This document shows, piece after piece, positions 28,001 to 36,146 of a DNA stretch of 64,000 nucleotides. Origin of the DNA: Crenobacter intestini (GTDB lineage Bacteria > Pseudomonadota > Gammaproteobacteria > Burkholderiales > Chromobacteriaceae); the NCBI RefSeq assembly GCF_004919095.1, contig NZ_STGJ01000001.1, forward strand, positions 62,001-126,000, in the 5' to 3' direction. Both the position numbers and the translations under genes were made by a program. How positions within the stretch are numbered: position 1 is the stretch's first letter; each line of letters opens with the position of its first letter. The notes beneath the pieces were generated by a model. That model was not told the origin of the DNA. It saw only the letters and a list, made by a program, of their open reading frames with translations, and searched no databases.

Positions 28001-29475
28001 TGCGTGGCCTGATCCCCTTATTGCTGGCCGCCCCGTGCGTGGTGCTGGCCGCGCCGGTCGAACACGCCGGCCTGCGCCTTGTCGCCCAATCGGCCGACGG
28101 CGGCACGCGGCTCGCGCTGTCCAAGGCGGCGCCGTTGCCGCCCGCGCTGGTTGCGCGCCTGAAGATCCGCCCCGAACTGCTGGGCGAGGAAGGCTACCGC
28201 GCCGAGCCCTTGCTCGGCGGCGCGCCAGTGTTCGAAACGGGCGGCCGCCTCAGCTCCATCCAGGGTTTTGCCTACGTGCAGCGCGTCCTGTTAAGCGGCG
28301 ACGGGCGGCAGGCCTTGCTCGGCGCCGGTGAAAACGGCGCGCTCGACGCGTGGCGCATCGGGCGGGACGGCACGCGCGAGCGGCTGCTGCCGCGCGGCGC
28401 GGCCGCCTTCAGCGGGGTGATCGACGCCAGCGCCGACGGCAACACGGTGGCCGGCTGGCTGCAGGCCAAGGCGGGCGACGTGCCGCAGGGGTTCCTGTGG
28501 CAGGCCGGCCGGGGCTACCGCCTGTTGCCCGAGCCCTTGTGGCTGCCGTTCGCGGTGTCGGCCGACGGCGCCCGGGTTTTCGGGTTGAGCCGCCGCCCGG
28601 ACGCGGACACCTTTGCGCGCCAAGGCCTGATGCGCAGCCTGCAGGGGCCAGCAGAGGGCGACTGGGGCGACGCGGTCGCAGTCAGCCACGACCTTAAATC
28701 CGCGGTCGGTTATTACTTTGTGCGCCCTCAGAGCGGCGACGCGGCGGCCACCGGCAGCTACCGTGCCTGGTGGTGGCAGGCCGGGGCAGGCTACCGCCAC
28801 AGCGCGCGCGCGCTGTACCTCGATGAAGCCGGGATCGACGACCCCGCGCGTTTTTCCGCCTTCCGCAAGCAGTTGCTCGCGCTCGCCGGCCTTGGTGCCG
28901 ACACCACCGAAACGGTGGTGAGCGGCGTCGCGCAGTGGCAGGCCGGTGGCGAAGCGCGCGAGCAGGTCGCCGACGCACGGCCGGTGCTGTTCGCCCGCGA
29001 AGGCGCGCTTACCGCGTGGAAGGTGTGGCAGGACGAGGCGTGGCGGATCCGCCTCGCCCATGGCGACGAGGCCATTGCCGCCGAAACGCTGGCAGGTGCC
29101 GGCTTCGGCGACGTCTATGCCGTGCGCGCGTCCGCCGACGGGCGCGCGCTGCAGATGCTGGGCGAAGACGGCAAGGTGCGCGTGCGCCGTGCCGGCAAGA
29201 AGTTCGATCTGGCTGGCGGCCTGCACATGCTGGGGGCGTTTTCGCCTGCCGGGCACTACTACCTGTGGCCGGACGGTGAGGGCTTTGAAGACCGGCACGT
29301 CGCCTGGGTCAACTTGCAGGACGGTGCCCGCGGCACGCTTGCCCCGTGTCCGCTGGCCGACGGCCATTACAGCGAGCTTGCCTTGCGGGTCGGCGACAGC
29401 GGAAGGACGGTCGCGCTCGGCGGTGAGGCGGGTTACTGCGTGTACCGCACCGCCTTCGGGGAGGCCTCGCCATGA
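28000..29475 (+). CDS. Secreted beta-propeller-like hypothetical protein
   Basis: This 491-residue protein starts MRGLIPLLLAAPCVVLAAPV, a clear signal peptide. The mature part is built of repeated VSADGARVFGLS / ASADGNTVAGWL / VSHDLKSAVGYY / RASADGRALQML units. This pattern resembles HAF-type or WD-like propeller blades. Two or more cysteines near the end may form a disulphide (LAPCPLADG and GYCVY). It is tightly packed between the preceding fragment and the next gene (both overlaps of a few bp). Location is probably periplasmic or outer. I do not recognise a specific function. Confidence 0.75.
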   Translation: MRGLIPLLLAAPCVVLAAPVEHAGLRLVAQSADGGTRLALSKAAPLPPALVARLKIRPELLGEEGYRAEPLLGGAPVFETGGRLSSIQGFAYVQRVLLSGDGRQALLGAGENGALDAWRIGRDGTRERLLPRGAAAFSGVIDASADGNTVAGWLQAKAGDVPQGFLWQAGRGYRLLPEPLWLPFAVSADGARVFGLSRRPDADTFARQGLMRSLQGPAEGDWGDAVAVSHDLKSAVGYYFVRPQSGDAAATGSYRAWWWQAGAGYRHSARALYLDEAGIDDPARFSAFRKQLLALAGLGADTTETVVSGVAQWQAGGEAREQVADARPVLFAREGALTAWKVWQDEAWRIRLAHGDEAIAAETLAGAGFGDVYAVRASADGRALQMLGEDGKVRVRRAGKKFDLAGGLHMLGAFSPAGHYYLWPDGEGFEDRHVAWVNLQDGARGTLAPCPLADGHYSELALRVGDSGRTVALGGEAGYCVYRTAFGEASP

Positions 29476-29864
29476 GGTATCTGGCCCTGGGGCTGCTGCT
29501 GGCCCATGGCGTGGCCGTCGCAGCGGACTGTCCGGGCCTGGCCGGCCGCTACGAGATCCAGTGGCCGGGCGAGCGCGCCCAGCCCATGCGCGTGTCGGAA
29601 AGCCGGCAGGACGGGCAGCTTGCCTACCGTGTCGAGATCGCCCTGCCTGACGGGCGCTGGGTCGCGCAGCGCGCCAGCACGCTGGCCAACCGCGATCGCT
29701 CCGAACTTGGCCTGCTGCCGCGCTGCGCGCTTATGGTCGAGGGTTACGGCCTGTTTGCCGTGCGCCGTGCGTTCGACTGGACCGGCTTGCCCGGCGTGGC
29801 AGGCGCCGGCTGGGCGTTCTGGGCCGAAGAGCGGCTGTGGCCGGTCGCGCGGCTGGGCGACTAG
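29472..29864 (+). CDS. Secreted hypothetical protein, 130 residues
   Basis: The ATG at 29472 overlaps the previous stop. The N-terminus MRYLALGLLLAHGVAVAADC is a signal peptide. The mature region is short, beta-rich and Trp-rich, with two cysteines (ADCPGLAG and LLPRCALMV). It is the last gene of the run after sbcC. No family is recognised. Its stop overlaps by a few bases the convergent lipoprotein stop. Confidence 0.7.
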   Translation: MRYLALGLLLAHGVAVAADCPGLAGRYEIQWPGERAQPMRVSESRQDGQLAYRVEIALPDGRWVAQRASTLANRDRSELGLLPRCALMVEGYGLFAVRRAFDWTGLPGVAGAGWAFWAEERLWPVARLGD

Positions 29865-30565
29865 CAGCTAAAGCAGATCGGGGCGGGCTCGGGCGGCAGC
29901 ATGCCCTCGGCGTCGCGCATGAAGTCGCCGCCGCCAAAGTCGCGCGGGCAGTCGAAATCGTCCAGCGGCTTCACCCGCAGCTTGTAGAAGTTCACGCTGC
30001 CGTTGGCGCGCAGGCCCAGCACGCCGCCGGCAAGCTGCGGGTCGCTGTGGCGCAGCAGCGGCTGGCCGTCGACCCACGCGGTCAACTGCCGGTTGCACAC
30101 GTTGACGGCGAGCCGGTAGCGGCGGCCGGTGTAAAGCTCGAATGCCGACTGCACCCGCGAGGGCTCTCCGCGGTCGATGTCCGGCAGGCGCAGGTAGCCG
30201 ACCCCCGCGTACGCGCGCCGGTCGATGCCGTACATCACGAAGCGGGTGAAGCGCGCCTCGTGCCACGACAGCATCAGTTCGGCGAGCACGCCCTGGTGCA
30301 CGACGATCTCGGTCTCGACGCGGTAGTTGGCCGGCAAGGGCACGCGCGAGCGCAGCACCGCCATCTTGTCGCCGCCGCAGCTGCTGTTCGGCCGCCTTTG
30401 GTCGGGCGTCAGGCAGTTGCCGTTCACGCCGTTGTCGCCCACGCCTTGCCACTGGCCACGCACCACCTGCCAGTCGGGGCCGGGCAGGGGCGCGGCGGTG
30501 TCGGGGGCGTGGCTCGCGCAGCCGGCGAGCGCCAGCGCGGCAAACAGGGGGGACAGTTTTTTCAT
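29861..30565 (-). CDS. Lipoprotein with a lectin/LamG-like domain (predicted)
   Basis: This 234-residue protein starts MKKLSPLFAALALAGC, a lipoprotein signal with the lipid cysteine at 16. The mature part reads like a concanavalin/LamG-type jelly roll: VETEIVVHQGVLAELMLSW, YTGRRYRLAVNVCNRQLTAW and GGVLGLRANGSVNFYKLRV. It ends in a cysteine-containing tail (PAPICFSC). Such domains bind carbohydrate or surfaces, which is an inference only. Monocistronic. Confidence 0.72.
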   Translation of the reverse strand: MKKLSPLFAALALAGCASHAPDTAAPLPGPDWQVVRGQWQGVGDNGVNGNCLTPDQRRPNSSCGGDKMAVLRSRVPLPANYRVETEIVVHQGVLAELMLSWHEARFTRFVMYGIDRRAYAGVGYLRLPDIDRGEPSRVQSAFELYTGRRYRLAVNVCNRQLTAWVDGQPLLRHSDPQLAGGVLGLRANGSVNFYKLRVKPLDDFDCPRDFGGGDFMRDAEGMLPPEPAPICFSC

Positions 30566-30632
30566 GGCGCAATTTTACCGCCCTCACGCCTGTCTTCCAT
30601 TTGGTTTTTCCCTATCCTGAGAGGATGTCTTG

Positions 30633-30962
30633 ATGCATGACCGGATGCGGTACGCTGCCTTGCTCGCCGCCAGTACGCTGGCCGTGCCATCGGCCATGGC
30701 GGCCGACCTGTTCCAGGGGACGCTCGCGCGCGTGGACGCGCAATGGGTGCTGGTGCGCTGCAATGCTCTCAAGACGCGCTACCGGCTGGTGCTGCCCGCC
30801 AGCGAGGCCGGGCGTTTTGATGCGGCGTGGCAGGCGGGTGCGGGCACCGTGCAGGCAAGCCTGCTGGCGCGGGCAAGCGCCGACGCCGGGGGTTACCGGC
30901 TCAACGTCGAGTCGGTGCGCGCGCTCGCGCCGGGTAGCTGCCACCTGGAAGACCTGCCCTGA
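30633..30962 (+). CDS. Secreted hypothetical protein, 109 residues
   Basis: The N-terminus MHDRMRYAALLAASTLAVPS ends in AMAAD, a signal peptide with an AxA site. A GAGAGG ribosome-binding sequence lies 8 nt before the ATG at 30633. The mature ~85 residues hold two cysteines and beta-rich sequence (RYRLVLPASEAG). No family is recognised. It lies 66 bp before the deoxyribosyltransferase gene. Confidence 0.65.
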   Translation: MHDRMRYAALLAASTLAVPSAMAADLFQGTLARVDAQWVLVRCNALKTRYRLVLPASEAGRFDAAWQAGAGTVQASLLARASADAGGYRLNVESVRALAPGSCHLEDLP

Positions 30963-31028
30963 ACTTTGGCTAGCCGGCGCCTGTCTGCCAGAGAGAAGCC
31001 GAATCAAACCTGCAAGCGGAGTAGCCCG

Positions 31029-31547
31029 ATGTCCCTGAAAATCTACCTGGCCGGCCCCGACGTGTTCCGCAATAACGCCGACGCCTATTTCTCCCACCTC
31101 AAGGCCGAACTCTCCGCGCTAGGCCTGGAGGGCGTCTCGCCGCTGGATGGCGAACTCTCCGCGAACGAAGCCCCGGCCGAACTGGCCCGCGCCATCTACC
31201 AGGCCAATATCGCGCGCATCGCCGAGGCGGACGCGGTGCTCGCCAACCTCGCGTGGTTTCGCGGCACCGAACCCGACTCGGGCACCGCCTTCGAACTGGG
31301 CTACGCCGCCGCGCTGAAAAAGCCGGTGTTCGCCTACAATGTGCCGGCGGTGCCGATGCTGCGCCGGCTGGCCGGTGAGGTGCCGCTGACGGCCGATGCC
31401 GACGCCTTCCGCGACGCGGAGGGGATGGCGGTCGAGAACTTCGGCCTGCCGCTGAACCTGATGCTCGCCGTGAGCGCGCAGTGTCACGAGACGCGCGAGG
31501 CGGCGGTCGCCGCGCTGGCCGCCTTCCTGCGCCCGGCGGCACATTAG
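31029..31547 (+). CDS. Nucleoside 2-deoxyribosyltransferase
   Basis: This 172-residue protein starts at ATG 31029 with MSLKIYLAGPDVFRNNADAY. The family motifs are LAGPDVF, IARIAEADAVLANLAWFRG and DSGTAFELGYAAALKKPVFAY, the last carrying the catalytic glutamate. It exchanges bases between deoxyribonucleosides or hydrolyses damaged dNMPs in purine/pyrimidine salvage. The frame stays open further upstream but would lose the family start. Confidence 0.92.
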   Translation: MSLKIYLAGPDVFRNNADAYFSHLKAELSALGLEGVSPLDGELSANEAPAELARAIYQANIARIAEADAVLANLAWFRGTEPDSGTAFELGYAAALKKPVFAYNVPAVPMLRRLAGEVPLTADADAFRDAEGMAVENFGLPLNLMLAVSAQCHETREAAVAALAAFLRPAAH

Positions 31548-31554
31548 GCCCGAT

Positions 31555-32001
31555 ATGGCCGGGTTAGCCGCAAGGATGGAGTGGGTCGCCGTGGTGCTGT
31601 GCCTGTCGCTCTTCATGGCGGGGCCTGTGCTGGCCGAACCGGTCGGGCCCAGCGGTTTTACCCGGGCGGAAATTGCCGCTTTCGCGCGTGAGGTGCAGGA
31701 CGCGCTCGCCCACCACGACACGCGGCGCCTGGCGCGCCTCAGCCAGTGGCCGCTCAGGGTCAACGTCGCGCCGGGCAAGGTGAGGCTGGTCGCGCGCAGC
31801 GCCTTGCGCCGCGAATACGGCCGGGTGTTTTCCCCCGCGCTGATTGCCAAGGTGCGCGCGCAGGTCGCGGACGCCCTGTTCGAGAACGCCGACGGGGTGA
31901 TGTTCGGCGATGGTGAATTGTGGGCGCACGGCGTATGTGAAGACCGCGCCTGCCGGCGCGCGCGGCTGCTGCTGTTTGCCGTCAACCCGCCCTCAAAGTG
32001 A
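31555..32001 (+). CDS. Secreted hypothetical protein, 148 residues
   Basis: An N-terminal hydrophobic stretch (WVAVVLCLSLFMAGPVLAEP) ends in an AxA-like cleavage site. The mature ~115 residues contain QDALAHHDTRRLARLSQWPL and a final CEDRACRRARL cysteine pair. The start may be 31555 or the ATG at residue 8. It follows the deoxyribosyltransferase gene by 7 bp. No family was recognised; an NTF2-like fold is possible but unproven. Confidence 0.65.
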   Translation: MAGLAARMEWVAVVLCLSLFMAGPVLAEPVGPSGFTRAEIAAFAREVQDALAHHDTRRLARLSQWPLRVNVAPGKVRLVARSALRREYGRVFSPALIAKVRAQVADALFENADGVMFGDGELWAHGVCEDRACRRARLLLFAVNPPSK

Positions 32002-32028
32002 AAAGGCAGGCGGCGGGTGCCGCCTGCC
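32001..32028 (-). terminator. Terminator of the YfcC-type transporter
   Basis: On the reverse strand GGCAGGCGGC, loop ACCC and GCCGCCTGCC form a perfect 10-bp stem followed by TTTT. It lies about 22 bp after the transporter stop codon. Confidence 0.75.
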
Positions 32029-32050
32029 ACCATTTGCCGGTTGGCGAAGC

Positions 32051-33580
32051 TCAGGCCAGCATCACCTGCGCCACCAGCAATAGCGCGCCGAAGCCCAGCA
32101 CGAAGCCGACCATCGGCAGCACGAAGCGCACCCAGTGGTTGAAACGCATGCCCAGCATCTGCGTGGTCGCCAGCACGAGGCCGGTCGGCGCCAGATACAG
32201 CATCGCGTACTGCCCCCAGTTGTACGCCGAGACGACGATGTAGCGCGGGATGCCGACGGTGTCGGCCAGCGGCGCCATGATAGGCATCGACAGCACGGCA
32301 AGACCCGACGAGGACGGCACCACGAAGCCCAGCAGGGTGAAGACCAGCATCTGCGCGACCGCGAACACGCTGCCGTGCATGCCGGCCACCAGGCCCGACG
32401 CGTAGTGCAGCAGGGTGTCCGAGATCATGCCCTGGTCGAGCACGATGTTGACGCCACGGGCGAGGCCGATGATCAACGACACCCCGACCAGCTCGGACGC
32501 GCCCTTGGTAAACGCGTCGACCAGGTCCTTCTCGGCTTCGCCCGAGATGAACATGATGATGATCGCGATGGCGAGGAAGGACGCGGCCATCTGCGGGAAC
32601 CACCAGCCGCCGGCCATCACCCCCCACACCATCAGCGGGAACGCCGCGACGAACAGCGCAAGGATCAGCTTGCGGCGCAGCGTCAGGGGTTCGGCCTCGG
32701 TCAGCGAGCCGCCTTCCAGGAAGCGCGCACGGAAGGCCGCGCTGTCCTCGTAGGTGTAGGAGAAGCTCGGGTCGGCCTTGACCCGCTTGCAGTACCAGTA
32801 GAGGTAGCCGATCACGGTGGCGGTGCCGACCACCAGGCCGAACACCCGCCACAGGATGCCCTCGGTGAACACGATGCCGGCCGCGTTGGAGGCGATCACC
32901 ACCGAGAACGGGTTGATCGTCGAGAAGGTGGTGCCCATCGACGCGGCGAGGAAGATGGCGCCGACACAGACGATGGAGTCGTACCCCAGCGCGAGGAAGA
33001 TCGGCACCAGGATGGGGTAGAAGGCGACCGCCTCTTCTTCCAGCCCGCAGGTGGTGCCGCCCAGCGCCATCACCGTGCACACCAGGGCGACGAACAGGAA
33101 CTCGTTGCCCTGTGCCTTCCTGGAGAGGGCGACCAGGCCCGAATTGAACGCGCCGGTCGAGTTGACCACGCCGATCAGCCCGCCCAGCACCAGGATGAAC
33201 ACGATGATGTCCACACCTTCGATGGTGCCCTTGACCATGCTCTCGGTGACGTCGGCCAGCCCCTTGGGCGACTGCGGCAGCCGCTCGTAGGTGCCGGGAA
33301 TGGCGATCGGCTTGCGGATGGTGCCGTCGACGAACTGCTTGACGTCGATGCTGACGCCCAGCCGGTCAAGTTCGGCCTGCGTCGCCGGCACCTTGTGGCT
33401 CGCCCCGGTCGGCGGCGTGACGACCAGCGATTGCGCGGGCTTGTCGTACGACAGCTTGGAGAAGGCGCCGGCAGGGACGATCCAGGTCAGCCCGATGGCG
33501 ACCAGCATGATCAGGAACAGGATGGTGAAGGCGGACGGAAAGGTCTTGAACAGCCGCCAGCGTGGGGGCGTGGTACTCAT
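32051..33580 (-). CDS. YfcC-family transporter
   Basis: This 509-residue membrane protein has about 12 helices. It carries the YfcC / C4-dicarboxylate anaerobic carrier-like signature: FILVLGGLIGVVNSTGAF, GGTTCGLEEEAVAFYPIL and ASMGTTFSTINPFS. The family is predicted to move basic amino acids or dicarboxylates; the exact substrate is unknown. The ATG at 33578-33580 has an AAGGAG sequence, and the frame stays open further upstream without one. A 14-bp perfect palindrome lies 130 bp upstream. Confidence 0.88.
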   Translation of the reverse strand: MSTTPPRWRLFKTFPSAFTILFLIMLVAIGLTWIVPAGAFSKLSYDKPAQSLVVTPPTGASHKVPATQAELDRLGVSIDVKQFVDGTIRKPIAIPGTYERLPQSPKGLADVTESMVKGTIEGVDIIVFILVLGGLIGVVNSTGAFNSGLVALSRKAQGNEFLFVALVCTVMALGGTTCGLEEEAVAFYPILVPIFLALGYDSIVCVGAIFLAASMGTTFSTINPFSVVIASNAAGIVFTEGILWRVFGLVVGTATVIGYLYWYCKRVKADPSFSYTYEDSAAFRARFLEGGSLTEAEPLTLRRKLILALFVAAFPLMVWGVMAGGWWFPQMAASFLAIAIIIMFISGEAEKDLVDAFTKGASELVGVSLIIGLARGVNIVLDQGMISDTLLHYASGLVAGMHGSVFAVAQMLVFTLLGFVVPSSSGLAVLSMPIMAPLADTVGIPRYIVVSAYNWGQYAMLYLAPTGLVLATTQMLGMRFNHWVRFVLPMVGFVLGFGALLLVAQVMLA

Positions 33581-33709
33581 GCGACGCTCCTTGTCGAAGT
33601 CACCCGGCAAAAGCCGGTAGGCAAGGTCGCGCGCGGCAGGGCGGCAGGCGTGTGCCGGCCGCAGGCAGCCGGCTTGTGGCCGGCTGGTCGTGGAGGCGAC
33701 CCGTGAAAT

Positions 33710-33723
33710 CGATAGCGCTATCG
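33710..33723. promoter_or_regulatory. Perfect 14-bp palindrome upstream of the YfcC gene
   Basis: CGATAGCGCTATCG is fully symmetrical around a central GC. This pattern (GATAGCGCTATC) looks like operators of LacI-family sugar-acid repressors. It is placed between the YfcC gene start (33580) and the convergent end of the EAL gene (33798). The binding protein is not in the window. Confidence 0.45.
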
Positions 33724-33797
33724 CAAGCGCCACCATACGCCGATGGCGTTGCCAGACAACCCCTTCGGCGCATGTGTCATTTGATTGGCGTCAAGTA

Positions 33798-35393
33798 TTA
33801 GTAAATTTGAATAGAGTGCTCGGAACGGGCTGCAAGCGGCGGCAAAGCTGCGCCGGCTGTGCTAACTGCGTGTGCGTCCAGATGCCGGAGAAAGTCGGCC
33901 ACGGGCACCGGATGGCCGTACAGGAAGCCCTGATGGTAGTGGACGCCGAGCGCCAGCAGGTAGGCGCGCACGCCTTCGTCGGCGACGCCTTCGCCGACCA
34001 GCTCAAACCCCATGCGCCGCCCGATCATGATCACTGCGTCAAGCAGCGGGTTGTCGTCGCCAGGCCGGTAACCGTCGACAAAGCTGCGGTCGATCTTCAG
34101 CACCGAGACCCGCTGGCAGTCGTATAGCGTCGCGAGGTTGTTGCGGCCGGTGCCGAAGTCGTCGATCGCCAGCGTGATCCGGTAGCGGTCGAGCAGTCCG
34201 CTGAGTGCTGGCGGCAGCGTGTCGAGCGAGGCGTGCTGGCGCTCGGTGACTTCCAGCAACAGCCGCGCATTGTCCTGGGCGAGCCTTGCGGCGAGGCTGG
34301 CACAGCGCGCGTGGAAGGCCGGGGCGGTCAAAAGCGCGGGCACCACGTTGACGCTCAGGTGAAAGTCTGGCGGCAGGCGGTGCCCTGCGAGAGCGGCCTC
34401 GAGCCTGGCCATGATCGCGCAGGTCATCGGCACGATCTGGCCGCTTTGCTCGGCCGGGGGGATGAAGAGATCCGGCCGCCCATAGTGTTCGGGCGCGCCC
34501 GGCCAGCGCATCAGGAGTTCGGCGCCGGCCAGTTGCCCGTCGCGGCCGTCGACGATCGGCTGCAGATAGGGCTCGAAAGCGTCGCGACGCAAGGCTTGAT
34601 GCAGCAACTCTTCGATGCCCAGTCTGCGGCGCAGCCACACGTAGGCGAACACGCCGACGCTCAGCGACAACAGGGCAAGGGCCATGAGGGCGGTGTGCGA
34701 TTGCTGGATAAACAGGGTGTCGCGATTGCGGGTGCTTAGCAGTGTCCGGATCGTGTAGGGGTAGCGCGGGCTGCCGTGCGCCCACACAAGTTCGTCCGGA
34801 CTTGCCGATGGGGGAGGCAGGCCGGTGCCGGCGAGCTTGCCGTTGACCAGCAGCTGGTGCTCGAACAGGTCGTGCTCGGCGTTGTCGAGCATCAGGGTCG
34901 CCGCAGCCAGCGGCACGCTGGTCTTGGCCGTGAAGCCGTCGCCGACGCGCGTGTGGTACAGCAAGGGCAGGCGCTGTGCCGGCTGCGCCGGTGGCTGGTT
35001 GGGGTAGAGCACGGTGAAGCTGTTATCCGGGCGCGGGTCCATCCGCCAGGAGAGGCCGGTATTGTAGTTGCTGCACACAAGCTGCCAGTCGCGGTCGCCG
35101 ACCAGCAGGGCGCTGACAAAGGGGCGCGCGAACTCCCACTGAGCGAGGCGCGGCTTGATGGCGGTGCAATCAGGGTTGGCACGGTAGAGCGCCAGCGCAT
35201 AGCGGCTGCCTGCCGCCAGTTCGGCGAACACCGTGTCGACCATCCGGCTGCTGCGTGCCTGCGCCGGGCGGACCTGCTGGTCGAGCTCGGCGTTGAATTG
35301 CCAGAACAGCAAGGCGGACGAAATGGCGGCGACCGCCAGCGTGGCGGCGATGGCGGCCGCGAAGGCGAACGGTACGGTATGGCGTCGGTTCAT
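33798..35393 (-). CDS. CSS-motif EAL-domain cyclic-di-GMP phosphodiesterase
   Basis: This 531-residue inner-membrane protein has membrane helices at about residues 10-32 and 237-257, enclosing a periplasmic CSS-like sensor with cysteines (PDCTAIKP and LVCSNYN). The cytoplasmic EAL domain runs from about 270. It has ELLMRW in place of EALxRW, NVVPALL, DDFGTGRNNLATL, LKIDRSFVDG and VGEGVADEGV, with the final Gln in HYHQGF. The metal and catalytic residues are kept, so it is probably active in degrading c-di-GMP. In known CSS-EAL proteins the cysteine redox state controls activity. Monocistronic. Confidence 0.9.
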   Translation of the reverse strand: MNRRHTVPFAFAAAIAATLAVAAISSALLFWQFNAELDQQVRPAQARSSRMVDTVFAELAAGSRYALALYRANPDCTAIKPRLAQWEFARPFVSALLVGDRDWQLVCSNYNTGLSWRMDPRPDNSFTVLYPNQPPAQPAQRLPLLYHTRVGDGFTAKTSVPLAAATLMLDNAEHDLFEHQLLVNGKLAGTGLPPPSASPDELVWAHGSPRYPYTIRTLLSTRNRDTLFIQQSHTALMALALLSLSVGVFAYVWLRRRLGIEELLHQALRRDAFEPYLQPIVDGRDGQLAGAELLMRWPGAPEHYGRPDLFIPPAEQSGQIVPMTCAIMARLEAALAGHRLPPDFHLSVNVVPALLTAPAFHARCASLAARLAQDNARLLLEVTERQHASLDTLPPALSGLLDRYRITLAIDDFGTGRNNLATLYDCQRVSVLKIDRSFVDGYRPGDDNPLLDAVIMIGRRMGFELVGEGVADEGVRAYLLALGVHYHQGFLYGHPVPVADFLRHLDAHAVSTAGAALPPLAARSEHSIQIY

Positions 35394-35450
35394 CGGGTGC
35401 CGGCAGAAAACAGGCGCGTCGCGCCCGTGGGAAAAGGAAGGCGCCGTGTC

Positions 35451-35945
35451 TTACGCGGGGCGCGGCACGTCGATGACCCGGGCCGTATGCCCGGTCACGG
35501 CCAGGAAACGAACCATCGTGTCGTGCGGCAAGGACAGCGTCGCCGTGTTGACGAGCGGATGCGCGAGCACCGCGTCGGCGTCCCACAGTGCGCGGTCGAT
35601 CACCACCTCGACCGCGTGGTCTGTGTCGTTGCAGGTGGCCAGCAGGGTGACCGCACCCGGGGTCAGGCCCAGGCAGCGCAACAAGCGCTCGGGCGACGCC
35701 ATGCGCACGCTCTTGGCGTCCAAGAGCGGCGCCAGTGCCTTCAGGTCCACGCTCGCGTCGGCCGGCACCGTCACCAGGAAGTGGCGCTTGCCCTTGTTGT
35801 CGCACAGGAACAGGTTCTTGGTCTCGGCGCCGGGCATGGCCGGGCACAGCCGCGCCGCCTCTTCGCAGGTGTACACCGGCGGATGGGTGTAGCGCAGGTA
35901 GGGTAGGGCGTTGCGATCGAGCAAGGCATAGAGCGTAGATTCCAT
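35451..35945 (-). CDS. prdX: Prolyl-tRNA deacylase/editing protein (YbaK/ProX family)
   Basis: This 164-residue protein carries the YbaK/ProX fold that hydrolyses mischarged Ala- or Cys-tRNA(Pro). The catalytic lysine is in PGAETKNLFLCDNKGKRHFL, near residue 43. LGLTPGAVTLLATCND and VVIDRALWDADAVLAHPLVN follow. Length and motifs agree with PrdX/ProXp-ala. Monocistronic. The upstream region is AT-rich and holds an imperfect inverted repeat (ATATCCAT...ATGGATAT) shared with the chemoreceptor promoter region. Confidence 0.9.
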   Translation of the reverse strand: MESTLYALLDRNALPYLRYTHPPVYTCEEAARLCPAMPGAETKNLFLCDNKGKRHFLVTVPADASVDLKALAPLLDAKSVRMASPERLLRCLGLTPGAVTLLATCNDTDHAVEVVIDRALWDADAVLAHPLVNTATLSLPHDTMVRFLAVTGHTARVIDVPRPA

Positions 35946-36146
35946 GTTTGAAAGCTAATGCACGCCAACTTGACTTGTCAAATGGATTGGCCGTCCCGTT
36001 ATTGAGCATTTCGCAAGTAGCATCCTCGATTTGAGTAGATATCCATTAAAACATAAGCGTATATGGATATACTGTGCGTACGTTTTATGCAAAGTTGCCG
36101 GCCATGGCTGAGACTACCACCTGCGCCGGCCCAACGAGGAGCGTCC

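Noticed and set aside
32135-33706. Long forward open frame opposite the YfcC transporter
   Set aside because: The product is His/Asp/Arg-rich, typical of the antisense of a hydrophobic GC-rich gene.
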